From: an uncultured Alcaligenaceae bacterium | Lineage (GTDB): Bacteria; Pseudomonadota; Gammaproteobacteria; Burkholderiales; Burkholderiaceae_B | Direction of reading: 5' to 3' | Assembly: GCA_937897265.1 (NCBI GenBank) | Contig: CALCPT010000525.1 | Span: 1 to 7,096 of the forward strand | Length of the DNA stretch: 7,096 nt | Position numbers and translations under genes: made by a program | Shown here: in pieces, positions 1 through 5,698 of the stretch | How the letters are laid out: every line of letters starts with the position of its first letter | Position numbering within the stretch: the first letter of the stretch is position 1 | Notes under the pieces: generated by a model | What the model was told of the DNA's origin: nothing | Database searches by the model: none | Seen by the model: only the letters and a program-made list of their open reading frames with translations

Positions 1-32
1 GACTGGAGTTCAGACGTGTGCTCTTCCGATCT
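1..32. other. Illumina TruSeq read-2 adapter contamination
   Basis: These 32 bases, beginning GACTGGAGTTCAGACG and ending GCTCTTCCGATCT, match from memory the 3' 32 bases of the standard TruSeq read-2 (index side) adapter. They are library-preparation sequence, not genome. The livH reading frame runs cleanly up to base 33 and its continuation is replaced by adapter, so the contig was extended into an untrimmed read end. Any translation or alignment across bases 1-32 should be ignored. Confidence 0.97.
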
Positions 33-364
33 GCACCGGTGGCACTGTTGTAGGCGAGAAATAATCCCAGAGTGACGATAATAATTGTCATCTCATCCTT
101 ATATTGAACCGGTCGCACAATCAATGCGTATGTGAGCGCCCCCATAATGAGCGACAAACCGATTGAAATTAAAATTGCCCACCCGATTGGCAAACCAAAC
201 TCGGTCAACTGCCAGGTTAAAAACGCCGAGAAGGTTGCCATCTCGCCTTGCGCAAAATTGGCGATATTGGTCGTACGATAAATCAACACGAGGGCCAGCC
301 CTAGCGAAGCGTAGATCGCACCCGTTGCTAAGCCATTGAGTAGCTGCTGCAGAAAGTAAACCAT
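33..364 (-). CDS. livH: Branched-chain amino acid type ABC transporter permease LivH, N-terminal part (truncated by adapter)
   Basis: This is the N-terminal 110 residues of an inner-membrane permease of the LivH family, which pairs with LivM to form the channel of HAAT-type importers. The start codon is the ATG at 364-362, opening MVYFLQQLLNGLATGAIYAS. The family hallmark region follows: a first hydrophobic segment around residues 10-29, then an NIANFAQGE motif near 33-41 equivalent to the usual INFAHGE. Further hydrophobic segments lie around 43-56, 59-83 and 92-105. LivH proteins are usually about 290 residues, so roughly 60% is missing because adapter replaces the sequence at base 32. The start overlaps the livF stop by one base (TGATG), which points to translational coupling. 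A longer minus-strand frame at 99-410 overlaps this gene but is a shadow frame with no family likeness. Confidence 0.93.
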
Positions 365-1140
365 CAGAGATCCCCAAGGTAGGCTGCACGTACGCCATCG
401 TGCGAAGCAATCTCGCTCGCTGGGCCTTGCAATGAAATCACCCCCGACTCAAGTACGTAGGCATAGTCAGCAATCTCCAAAGCCAGGTTTGCGTTTTGTT
501 CGACGATTAGCATGCTGATGCGTAAGTCTTTATTGACGCGTCCCAACGTGTCATACAAATCATTAATGATGACGGGCGCTAAGCCAAGCGAGGGTTCGTC
601 AAGCAAAAGCACGCGCGGGCGCAACATCAGTGCCCGACCTACCGCGAGCATCTGCTGCTCACCGCCACTCAAGCTGCCAGCCTTTTGCTGATATCGCTCG
701 CGCAGACGTGGAAACAAATCGTACATTTTTTCAATGTCAGCAGCGATCTCGCTTTTGTCGGTTCTCCTGAAGGCACCAACGCGCAGATTTTCTTCGACGG
801 TCAGATCTGTGAAGGTGCCACGGCCTTCAGCAGCATGCGCAACACCGAGGCGCGCGATGCGATCTGGGCTTAAGCCACGCGTCTCCTGACCATCTAGCAA
901 GACACTGCCCTCACTTTTGATCAAGCCACTGATTGCACGCAGGGTAGTCGTTTTACCAGCGCCATTCGCGCCTAGTAATACTGCAACGCTACCCTCTTGA
1001 ACCGACATTGAGATATTGTGCAACACTCGCAAGCGACCATAGCCAGCCGAGAAGTTTTTAATATCCAGCACTTTCATCTTGAGTTCTGCGTGCCCAGAGG
1101 TCAGATCGGGGGCCTTGAATTCAGCGCGAGTAAAGGTCAT
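364..1140 (-). CDS. livF: Branched-chain amino acid type ABC transporter ATP-binding protein LivF
   Basis: This is a cytoplasmic ATPase subunit that with LivG powers HAAT-family import. In the 258-residue reading, Walker A (GANGAGKT) is at 57-64, the signature LSGGEQQ at 157-163, and Walker B VLLLDEP at 177-183. The switch position has VEQN (Gln215), as is normal for LivF rather than a defect. The C-terminus AAYLGDL is typical of the family. The first ATG (1140) overlaps the livG stop in an ATGA arrangement and has a GGGAAAG-like ribosome site 5 bases upstream. It gives an N-terminal extension of about 21 residues relative to the usual 233-240. The internal Met22 (ATG at 1077), opening MKVLDIKNFSAGYG, would give 237 residues but has no clear ribosome site. 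I keep 1140 with some doubt. The gene is co-translated with livG and livH. Confidence 0.95.
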   Translation of the reverse strand: MTFTRAEFKAPDLTSGHAELKMKVLDIKNFSAGYGRLRVLHNISMSVQEGSVAVLLGANGAGKTTTLRAISGLIKSEGSVLLDGQETRGLSPDRIARLGVAHAAEGRGTFTDLTVEENLRVGAFRRTDKSEIAADIEKMYDLFPRLRERYQQKAGSLSGGEQQMLAVGRALMLRPRVLLLDEPSLGLAPVIINDLYDTLGRVNKDLRISMLIVEQNANLALEIADYAYVLESGVISLQGPASEIASHDGVRAAYLGDL

Positions 1141-1922
1141 CGTGGCTTTCCCAAATACGCTTCAACAACACGCGGATTGACTTTGATATCGGCAGGCTTG
1201 CCGTCGGCGATCTTGTGTCCAAAATCAAGTACAACAATATTGTCAGAAATTTTCATCACCATCCCCATGTGATGTTCGACCAGTAACAAAGTCAAATTAA
1301 ACTCGTTTCGAATTCTTACGAGCGTGTCAGACAACTCGCCCACCTCGGAGTGCGATAGCCCGCCAGCTGGCTCGTCTAACATCAAAAAAGTGGGATGCAT
1401 CGCAAGCGCACGCGCGAGTTCAACTTTTTTTAATGTGGGATAGGGCAAGTCGTCGATTCGCTGGTCATGTAAGTCAGCCATATTTAAGCGCTCGAGCAGC
1501 TCGTGTGCAAAACGACTCAGTGAAGCTTCTTCGGGACGGCGCGAAATTGGCGAAAAGGGAGCTGTCAGTAAACGACTACGGCCGTAATGATGACCGCCAA
1601 GCATGACGTTTTCGTGCACCGTCAATGACGGTAACAACGCGAGATTTTGAAAGGTACGCGCGATACCAAGATTAGCGACTTCTTTAGCCTTCACCGAGGT
1701 GATGTCGCGGCCATTGAACAGCACGCGCCCGGCTGATGGGCTATATAAACGGCTGATGCAATTAAACAGACTCGTTTTACCCGCTCCGTTCGGCCCAATC
1801 AACCCACAAATCGACCCCTCGTCTACGGTAAACGACAAACCATTGAGCGCGACGATGCCACCAAAGCGCAAAGACAGGTCTGACACCGACAATTTATGGG
1901 TTGGATTCATATAGGTTTCCAT
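1137..1922 (-). CDS. livG: Branched-chain amino acid type ABC transporter ATP-binding protein LivG
   Basis: This is the second cytoplasmic ATPase of the HAAT importer, partner of LivF. The 261-residue frame has Walker A GPNGAGKTS at 43-51, the Q-loop Gln92 in TFQN, Walker B FLMLDEP at 179-185, and the H-loop His217 in VEHH. A BCAA_ATP-binding type C-terminus, VVEAYLGKP, is also present. The signature loop reads LPYPTLK at 159-165, where related proteins carry LSYGQ or LPYGT, so the usual Gly is Pro162. Two starts are possible: 1922 (METYMNPTHK) or Met5 at 1910, the latter preceded by GGAAA seven bases upstream and closer to the family's usual start. It follows the dehydrogenase at 2085-2981 after a 162-base gap and overlaps livF by four bases (ATGA), so the two ATPases are translationally coupled. 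Confidence 0.95.
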   Translation of the reverse strand: METYMNPTHKLSVSDLSLRFGGIVALNGLSFTVDEGSICGLIGPNGAGKTSLFNCISRLYSPSAGRVLFNGRDITSVKAKEVANLGIARTFQNLALLPSLTVHENVMLGGHHYGRSRLLTAPFSPISRRPEEASLSRFAHELLERLNMADLHDQRIDDLPYPTLKKVELARALAMHPTFLMLDEPAGGLSHSEVGELSDTLVRIRNEFNLTLLLVEHHMGMVMKISDNIVVLDFGHKIADGKPADIKVNPRVVEAYLGKPR

Positions 1923-1962
1923 TTATCCGTCTTGAGCCATCCAGCAAGAGAACCAGGCCCGA

Positions 1963-2010
1963 CTCAGGTAGATTGAGCACGCAGACTACCTGAGCGCACT
2001 TTTGTGCTCA
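1963..2010. repeat. Two interleaved inverted repeats in the gap upstream of livG
   Basis: Pair A is CTCAGGTAG (1963-1971) with CTACCTGAG (1986-1994), 9 bp perfect. Pair B is TGAGCAC (1974-1980) with GTGCTCA (2004-2010), 7 bp perfect. The arms alternate A-B-A-B, so in RNA the two stems are mutually exclusive hairpins or form a pseudoknot. Neither is followed by a T-run on the livG strand, so simple intrinsic termination is not supported. The rest of the 162-base gap (1923-2084) shows nothing recognisable and no credible small gene. Confidence 0.5.
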
Positions 2011-2084
2011 CAGCACCTTGCCCAAAGACCCAGATCGGTAAGCAAGCACAGGTTCGCGTGACCCCGTGCCCGCAACGCAAAGCC

Positions 2085-2981
2085 CTACAGTCCAGCAGCC
2101 TCACGAATCCCTTTCGTGATCCCCGTCATATCAGCGCCGGGATTCTCTTTAACAGCTTTTGCCCACAGCGCTGCATTGGCTTCGCATAAAACAGTTTTGA
2201 CACCGGTGGACTCGATCAGTGACATGGCAATCCCAACGTCTTTATTCATCAGTTGCATCGCAAAACCAAAGTTCCAGGTCTTGGGCAACACCGCACGTGG
2301 CCAAGCCTGTGCGGTCATAAAGCTGCCACCACTTGAGGCGTCAATCACTTGATGCATCACGGCAGGATCAAGTCCAAACTTTTCGCCCGCAGCGAAAATC
2401 TCAGACGTTGCCACCAGAATCGTTGCACCCAATAAATTATTTAATGCTTTAACAGCGTGACCAGAGCCTACTGGCCCAACATGCACAACTTTAGTCCCCA
2501 TACGATTGAGCAGGGGCAAAGCGCGTGCAAAGTCTGCCGCATCACCACCGGCCATGATCGCCAGTTTGCCTGACTCGGCACCGCCAATTCCGCCAGAGAC
2601 AGGCGCATCAATAAACGTGATGCCATGTTGTTTTGAGAGCTTTGCGTTCTCTATGGTGTTGGCAGGGGTCGATGAACTCATATCGATCACCATTGCGCCC
2701 TGCTTCAAGGTTTTGAGCAGTTCATTGCGTAACACCTTGTCAACGATCGGGCTGTCGGGCAGCATCAAAATCACAACTTCGGCATCCACCATGGCGCTGA
2801 TACTCGCGACCGCCTTGCCGCCCGCCGCAGCAGCAGCCTGCTCACGTCGCGCGACATCCAAATCAAACACCAGCACATCAGCAAAATCTTTTAAATGCGC
2901 AACCATCCGACTGCCCATTGCACCTAAACCTACAAAGCCAACTTTCTGCCCGGCACCAGCACTGTTTTGAACCATGATCAT
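2085..2981 (-). CDS. NAD(P)-dependent beta-hydroxyacid dehydrogenase, 3-hydroxyisobutyrate dehydrogenase-like
   Basis: This cytoplasmic oxidoreductase of the 6-phosphogluconate dehydrogenase/3-hydroxyisobutyrate dehydrogenase superfamily oxidises a beta-hydroxyacid or runs the reverse reaction. In the 298-residue frame the Rossmann motif GLGAMG is at 18-23. Asp40 at the end of the second strand favours NAD over NADP. The substrate loop DAPVSGG is at 125-131, and the catalytic Lys178 and Asn182 lie in GHAVKALNN. A conserved NKD is at 246-248. The length is normal. Several starts are possible: ATG 2981 or ATG 2975; the GAG just before 2981 is spaced better for 2975, which would give 296 residues. 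It is less MmsB-like than its neighbour at 4522-5412, lacking the NPxPGVMP segment, so GarR/GlxR-type or other hydroxyacid substrates are equally possible. It lies between the binding protein gene and livG. Confidence 0.88.
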   Translation of the reverse strand: MIMVQNSAGAGQKVGFVGLGAMGSRMVAHLKDFADVLVFDLDVARREQAAAAAGGKAVASISAMVDAEVVILMLPDSPIVDKVLRNELLKTLKQGAMVIDMSSSTPANTIENAKLSKQHGITFIDAPVSGGIGGAESGKLAIMAGGDAADFARALPLLNRMGTKVVHVGPVGSGHAVKALNNLLGATILVATSEIFAAGEKFGLDPAVMHQVIDASSGGSFMTAQAWPRAVLPKTWNFGFAMQLMNKDVGIAMSLIESTGVKTVLCEANAALWAKAVKENPGADMTGITKGIREAAGL

Positions 2982-3002
2982 CTCGTGTGTATGTGTTTGA
3001 AC

Positions 3003-3034
3003 ACCTCAGACGCCTTTTTCGAGGCGTCTGAGGT
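3003..3034 (-). repeat. Perfect 13-bp hairpin between binding protein gene and dehydrogenase gene
   Basis: Arms ACCTCAGACGCCT (3003-3015) and AGGCGTCTGAGGT (3022-3034) are perfectly complementary around a 6-base loop. The hairpin lies 51 bases after the binding-protein stop and just ahead of the next start. No T-run follows on either strand, so it is not a classical intrinsic terminator. Position and strength suit an mRNA 3'-end stabiliser or partial attenuator that lets the binding protein be made in excess over downstream subunits, as is known for other binding-protein operons. That role is inference. Confidence 0.7.
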
Positions 3035-3085
3035 CATGCGTACTGCTTCAATGTTTGAGGGTGTACAAGCCCGACACCAATTGCA

Positions 3086-4339
3086 TCAAGGCGCAGGCGT
3101 CTTGCCCTCGTAATTAATCACAGGGCCTTTAGGAACGTACTTGGTTCCATCGTACTGCCCCATCTGAACAGACTCGATAGGATAACCATCGGTCGACCCA
3201 TTGGTGTTGAGCGTAATGCCTTCAAGCAACAACGGAGTTTTGACGCCCTTCATTGAACGTGCGGCCTCCATGAAAGCCTCACGTGTTGGGGCCTTGGTAT
3301 TTTCAAGAGTCGCCTTAACGGCATGGCAAACGAACCATCCCGTCGCTGCATTTTGATCGGCAGGATTCAAACCGCTGTCATACTTTTTGAGCTTCTCGAC
3401 ATAGACCTTCATGTCTTCGTCATTTGCGTAAGCTGGATTAGCCTGATCCTTCAGCCACAACCCGGTCAAGACACCCGTTGAAGCTGCAGCACCCGCTGGC
3501 TGCAGAGCGCCGCCAATGCTTGAGCCCACACCCCAAATAATATGAGCAGGTTTCCAGTTAATCGTTTGCATACGCTTTAACGCTTGCACGACAAACTTAG
3601 GCGTAGTAGCGTCAACAAACACATCGGCACCAGAGGCTGCAATGCGATCAATCTTTGCGTCAATGGTTGGTTCGCTGTATGAGTGTTCTTCGTGGATCAC
3701 GATGTTGAGGCCGAGCTCTTTTGCTGCCTTGATGAAACCCTTTGCAAAAAATGGGCCACCACTGTCATCGTTGAATAACGCCACTTTTGCGTTGGGATAA
3801 TTTTCCTTGATGTATGACGCGTACAGGGCTGCTTCAGTGTTGTACGCCAACAGCGCCAACATGGTGTACGGAAACTTTTCTACTTCAGGCGTTGAACCAA
3901 ACATTGGCCCACCGGTATACAAAAACACCTGTGGCACTTTTTCACTGTTGTAGAACGGACGCGCGCCGAGGTTAGCACCCGTACCAACGTTGCCCGAAAT
4001 TGCAAACACTTTATCTTGTGTAATCAAGCGACGTGCATTTTGGAGGGCCCGAGCTGGCTCCATCGCATCGTCGTACATCGTCAGTTTGAGCTTGCGCGTT
4101 TTGCCATCGCCCATTTTGACGCCGCCAAGTTCGTTATTGACGTACTCGAAACAGGCTTTTTGCGCACGGCCAATTGCACCGTAGCCTGCATTGGGACCTG
4201 ACAGAGGATTTGAGTTGCCCCAAAGAATTTCTGTGTCGGTGATACCAACTTCAGCATGACTGGCGAAGCCAACTGATACGAGTGCGGCGGCGAGCGCCGC
4301 CTGAACAAAGTGCAGACCTGCACGCTTACGTTTCAACAT
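3086..4339 (-). CDS. Periplasmic substrate-binding protein of a branched-chain amino acid type ABC transporter
   Basis: This 417-residue protein is a type I periplasmic binding protein of the Peripla_BP_6 (LivJ/LivK-like) family, which captures ligand and delivers it to LivH/LivM. A Sec signal peptide is clear: basic MLKRKR, a hydrophobic stretch around 11-26, and a likely cleavage after SHA at 27-29. No lipobox cysteine is present, so it should be soluble in the periplasm. The mature protein opens with GITDTEILWGNSNPLSGP, the usual first strand and ligand-loop pattern. YTGGPMFG near 141-148 and the central FNDDSGG region near 189-195 are also family-like. A GGGAGA ribosome site lies 6 bases before the ATG. 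It is longer than E. coli LivK (about 370). The ligand is not deducible: amino acids, aromatic or short-chain carboxylates and amides are all known in this family. The adjacent dehydrogenases hint at a branched acid. Confidence 0.93.
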   Translation of the reverse strand: MLKRKRAGLHFVQAALAAALVSVGFASHAEVGITDTEILWGNSNPLSGPNAGYGAIGRAQKACFEYVNNELGGVKMGDGKTRKLKLTMYDDAMEPARALQNARRLITQDKVFAISGNVGTGANLGARPFYNSEKVPQVFLYTGGPMFGSTPEVEKFPYTMLALLAYNTEAALYASYIKENYPNAKVALFNDDSGGPFFAKGFIKAAKELGLNIVIHEEHSYSEPTIDAKIDRIAASGADVFVDATTPKFVVQALKRMQTINWKPAHIIWGVGSSIGGALQPAGAAASTGVLTGLWLKDQANPAYANDEDMKVYVEKLKKYDSGLNPADQNAATGWFVCHAVKATLENTKAPTREAFMEAARSMKGVKTPLLLEGITLNTNGSTDGYPIESVQMGQYDGTKYVPKGPVINYEGKTPAP

Positions 4340-4345
4340 GGTTTG

Positions 4346-4351
4346 TCTCCC
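4346..4351 (-). promoter_or_regulatory. Ribosome binding site of the binding protein gene
   Basis: The minus strand reads GGGAGA here, 6 bases before the ATG at 4339. It is one of the two strongest Shine-Dalgarno matches in the window, in keeping with high expression of a periplasmic binding protein, and it fixes the start. Confidence 0.75.
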
Positions 4352-4439
4352 AGAGTTGTGGTTATTTTTTTGCAGTGGGTCGTCTTTTTATCGGCGAAAG
4401 ACACCGATATTGCGCTCTCTCTGCTCGTACTGTAAGCCT

Positions 4440-4479
4440 ATTATGCGCCTAGGGTTTTCTCATCATGGTTAACCCTAGG
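4440..4479 (-). promoter_or_regulatory. Candidate promoter/operator region of the binding protein-liv unit
   Basis: A perfect 9-bp inverted repeat, CCTAGGGTT (4448-4456) and AACCCTAGG (4471-4479), is separated by 14 bases. Just downstream on the minus strand a CATAAT (4440-4445) matches five of six -10 bases, with no good -35. The repeat would cover the -35/spacer region, as expected of an operator for an activator or repressor. Alternatively, because TTTTT follows the right arm on the plus strand (4480-4484), it could be a terminator for plus-strand transcription, but no plus-strand gene is present. Both readings are inference. Confidence 0.35.
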
Positions 4480-4485
4480 TTTTTC

Positions 4486-4531
4486 TAAAAAATAAATAGC
4501 GAGTGTTTTTATGAAACTAATTTATTTTTTA
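4486..4531. repeat. A/T-only 12-bp inverted repeat overlapping the mmsB stop codon
   Basis: TAAAAAATAAAT (4486-4497) and ATTTATTTTTTA (4520-4531) are perfectly complementary over 12 bp, 22 bases apart. The right arm contains the mmsB stop codon (4522-4524). On the minus strand the distal arm ends in a T-rich run, so this may act as a weak mmsB 3' end. The stem has no G-C pair and would be weak in RNA. Confidence 0.4.
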
Positions 4532-5412
4532 CCCAAAGTTTCGTAAATACTGCCGTAATCCAGTTTGCCATTTCCAAGCTTACTGTGCATGTCGTACAAG
4601 TTACGCGCCAAGCCACCAAGCGGCACACTACACTTCGTGGCCAAAGAGTTTTCAACCGCCAAGCCCAAGTCTTTCAGCATTAAATCCACACCAAAGCCAC
4701 CCGCGTAACCATTAGACGCCGCCGACTCTGGCATCACGCCCGGGCATGGATTGCACGAATTCAACACCCAGTTGTTACCCGAACTCTTTGACATAATTTC
4801 TGACAGCACGGCAGGATCAAGCCCATTGGCAACACCCAAGCGCAAGGCCTCAGCCGTACCGATCATGGTGATGCCTAAAAGCATGTTATTGCAGACCTTA
4901 ACGGTTTGCCCACTACCATGTGCACCGGCGTGATACAGCGCCTTACCCATCTTTTGCAAGTACGGCTGTGCGGCCGCAAAGCCCTGCTCAGTGCCACCCA
5001 CCATAAAGGTCAAGGTACCGGCCTTAGCGCCGAAGGGGCCACCTGAAACAGGCGCATCAATCATCTCTATGCCCTTGGCTGCCGCGGCGGCACCAAGCTC
5101 TTTAGCAACTTGCGGGGCGATTGTCGAAGAGTCAATCAGCAAGGTACCCTTTTGTACAAGCGCCAAGACACCTTGGTCACCCAAATATACGCTTTGAACG
5201 TGCTGACTGGCTGGCAGCATACTGACCACAACCTTCGCGCCTTTCACGGCCTGCGCCAAGTCGAGCCCTTTTGCGCCACCGGCGGCCACCAAACTGTCGA
5301 CGTTAGCCTGGGCCAAATCAAAACCAATGACGGAAAAGCCGCCACGCAAAAGATTGAGCGCCATGGGCATGCCCATATTGCCTAGACCAATGAATACGAC
5401 TTCAGGTGCCAT
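4522..5412 (-). CDS. mmsB: 3-hydroxyisobutyrate dehydrogenase MmsB
   Basis: MmsB oxidises 3-hydroxyisobutyrate to methylmalonate semialdehyde with NAD in the distal valine pathway, in the cytoplasm. The 296-residue protein closely resembles remembered Pseudomonas MmsB. The Rossmann motif GLGNMG is at 9-14, and Asp32 is the NAD-type acidic residue. SMLPASQHVQSVYLGD is at 64-79, the substrate loop DAPVSGG at 119-125, and catalytic Lys172 with Asn176 lie in TVKVCNNMLLG. NPCPGVMP is at 221-228, SNGYAGGF at 233-240, and LKD at 246-248. The frame stays open to an ATG at 5481, but I choose 5412. A CGGAG ribosome site sits 6 bases upstream, the MAPEVVFIGLGNMG opening matches the family, and the extra 23 residues are unconserved in look. 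The gene lies between the tRNA-Pro terminator and the binding protein gene. The rest of the valine pathway is not in view. Confidence 0.92.
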   Translation of the reverse strand: MAPEVVFIGLGNMGMPMALNLLRGGFSVIGFDLAQANVDSLVAAGGAKGLDLAQAVKGAKVVVSMLPASQHVQSVYLGDQGVLALVQKGTLLIDSSTIAPQVAKELGAAAAAKGIEMIDAPVSGGPFGAKAGTLTFMVGGTEQGFAAAQPYLQKMGKALYHAGAHGSGQTVKVCNNMLLGITMIGTAEALRLGVANGLDPAVLSEIMSKSSGNNWVLNSCNPCPGVMPESAASNGYAGGFGVDLMLKDLGLAVENSLATKCSVPLGGLARNLYDMHSKLGNGKLDYGSIYETLGKK

Positions 5413-5418
5413 GAGATT

Positions 5419-5424
5419 CTCCGG
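5419..5424 (-). promoter_or_regulatory. Ribosome binding site deciding the mmsB start
   Basis: The minus strand reads CCGGAG here, with GGAG ending 6 bases before the ATG at 5412. No comparable site precedes the upstream in-frame ATGs at 5448 and 5481, which is why the 296-residue start is preferred over the 319-residue one. Confidence 0.75.
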
Positions 5425-5446
5425 GAGATGTAGTGGATCGCGATTC

Positions 5447-5455
5447 ATTATCACA
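5447..5455 (-). promoter_or_regulatory. Candidate extended -10 promoter for mmsB
   Basis: On the minus strand this reads TGTGATAAT, a TGn-extended -10 with five of six consensus bases, about 35 bases before the mmsB ATG. It lies after the tRNA terminator, so a separate promoter is needed if termination is efficient. No good -35 is seen at the usual spacing, which extended -10 promoters tolerate. Confidence 0.35.
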
Positions 5456-5484
5456 CCACTCGCAAAAAATCGCTCGCCCAAAGC

Positions 5485-5518
5485 AAAAGGCTAGTTTCAA
5501 TTAAGAAACTAGCCTTTT
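5485..5518 (-). terminator. Rho-independent terminator after tRNA-Pro
   Basis: AAAAGGCTAGTTTC (5485-5498) and GAAACTAGCCTTTT (5505-5518) form a perfect 14-bp stem with a 6-base loop, starting 8 bases beyond the tRNA 3' end. The descending arm ends in TTTT on the minus strand. The A/T ends make it look bidirectional. It separates the tRNA transcript from mmsB. Confidence 0.85.
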
Positions 5519-5526
5519 GAGATTAC

Positions 5527-5603
5527 TGGTCGGGGCGGTGGGATTCGAACTCACGACCCTCTGCTCCCAAAGCAGATGCGCTACCAGGCTGCGCTACGCC
5601 CCG
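5527..5603 (-). tRNA. tRNA-Pro, anticodon UGG
   Basis: The 77-base tRNA reads on the minus strand from CGGGGCG to an encoded CCA. The 7-bp acceptor stem pairs CGGGGCG with CGCCCCG, with discriminator A73. The D-arm region is GCGCAGCCTGGTAGCGC, the anticodon stem is TCTGC/GCAGA, and the loop TTTGGGA gives anticodon TGG. The T-arm holds the standard GTTCGAATC. This species reads CCN proline codons. A genome-encoded CCA is usual in proteobacteria. The gene stands alone with its own promoter-like boxes and terminator. Confidence 0.97.
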
Positions 5604-5613
5604 AAAGATGAGC

Positions 5614-5642
5614 AGTGTAACAGAATAATGCTCGACGTCCAA
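5614..5642 (-). promoter_or_regulatory. Promoter of the tRNA-Pro gene
   Basis: The minus strand shows TTGGAC (5637-5642) as -35, exactly 17 bases of spacer, then TACACT (5614-5619) as -10 with a TGT extension just before it. The expected start lies a few bases before the mature tRNA 5' end at 5603. Spacing and location make this a credible sigma-70 type promoter. Confidence 0.6.
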
Positions 5643-5668
5643 GTCTGTACACCGCGATACTAAATGCT

Positions 5669-5683
5669 GGCAAAGACTTTGCC
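5669..5683 (-). terminator. Weak hairpin after pstB
   Basis: GGCAAAG and CTTTGCC face each other around a single base (5676), so a short stem with a 3-5 base loop can form 15 bases after the pstB stop. No T-run follows on the minus strand, so it may only mark the 3' end of the pst message or be chance. Apart from this hairpin and the tRNA promoter I see nothing in 5604-5698. Confidence 0.3.
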
Positions 5684-5698
5684 GATTAACCGTCACGC

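Noticed and set aside
99..410. Minus-strand 103-codon open frame over the livH start
   Set aside because: It overlaps livH in another frame, has a low-complexity translation without family likeness, and begins inside livF. The frame starting at 364 gives an unmistakable LivH N-terminus.
685..1272. Plus-strand open frames antisense to livF/livG
   Set aside because: They are shadows of conserved ATPase genes; translations show no recognisable motif.
2506..2970. Plus-strand 154-codon open frame antisense to the second dehydrogenase
   Set aside because: It is rich in Ser/Ala/Pro/Thr with no domain, has no ribosome site that stands out, and mirrors a well-supported minus-strand gene.
4448..4479. 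TAGGGTT/AACCCTA as telomere-like repeat
   Set aside because: Only one copy in each orientation occurs, in a bacterial intergenic region; an inverted repeat operator or terminator explains it better.
5413..5481. 23-residue N-terminal extension of MmsB
   Set aside because: The extension reads through the candidate promoter and lacks a ribosome site at its ATG, whereas the ATG at 5412 has a good one and fits the family length.
5485..5603. tRNA-Pro as the attachment site of an integrated element
   Set aside because: No integrase, phage gene or repeat of the tRNA 3' end was found in the window, and the downstream genes look like ordinary metabolism.
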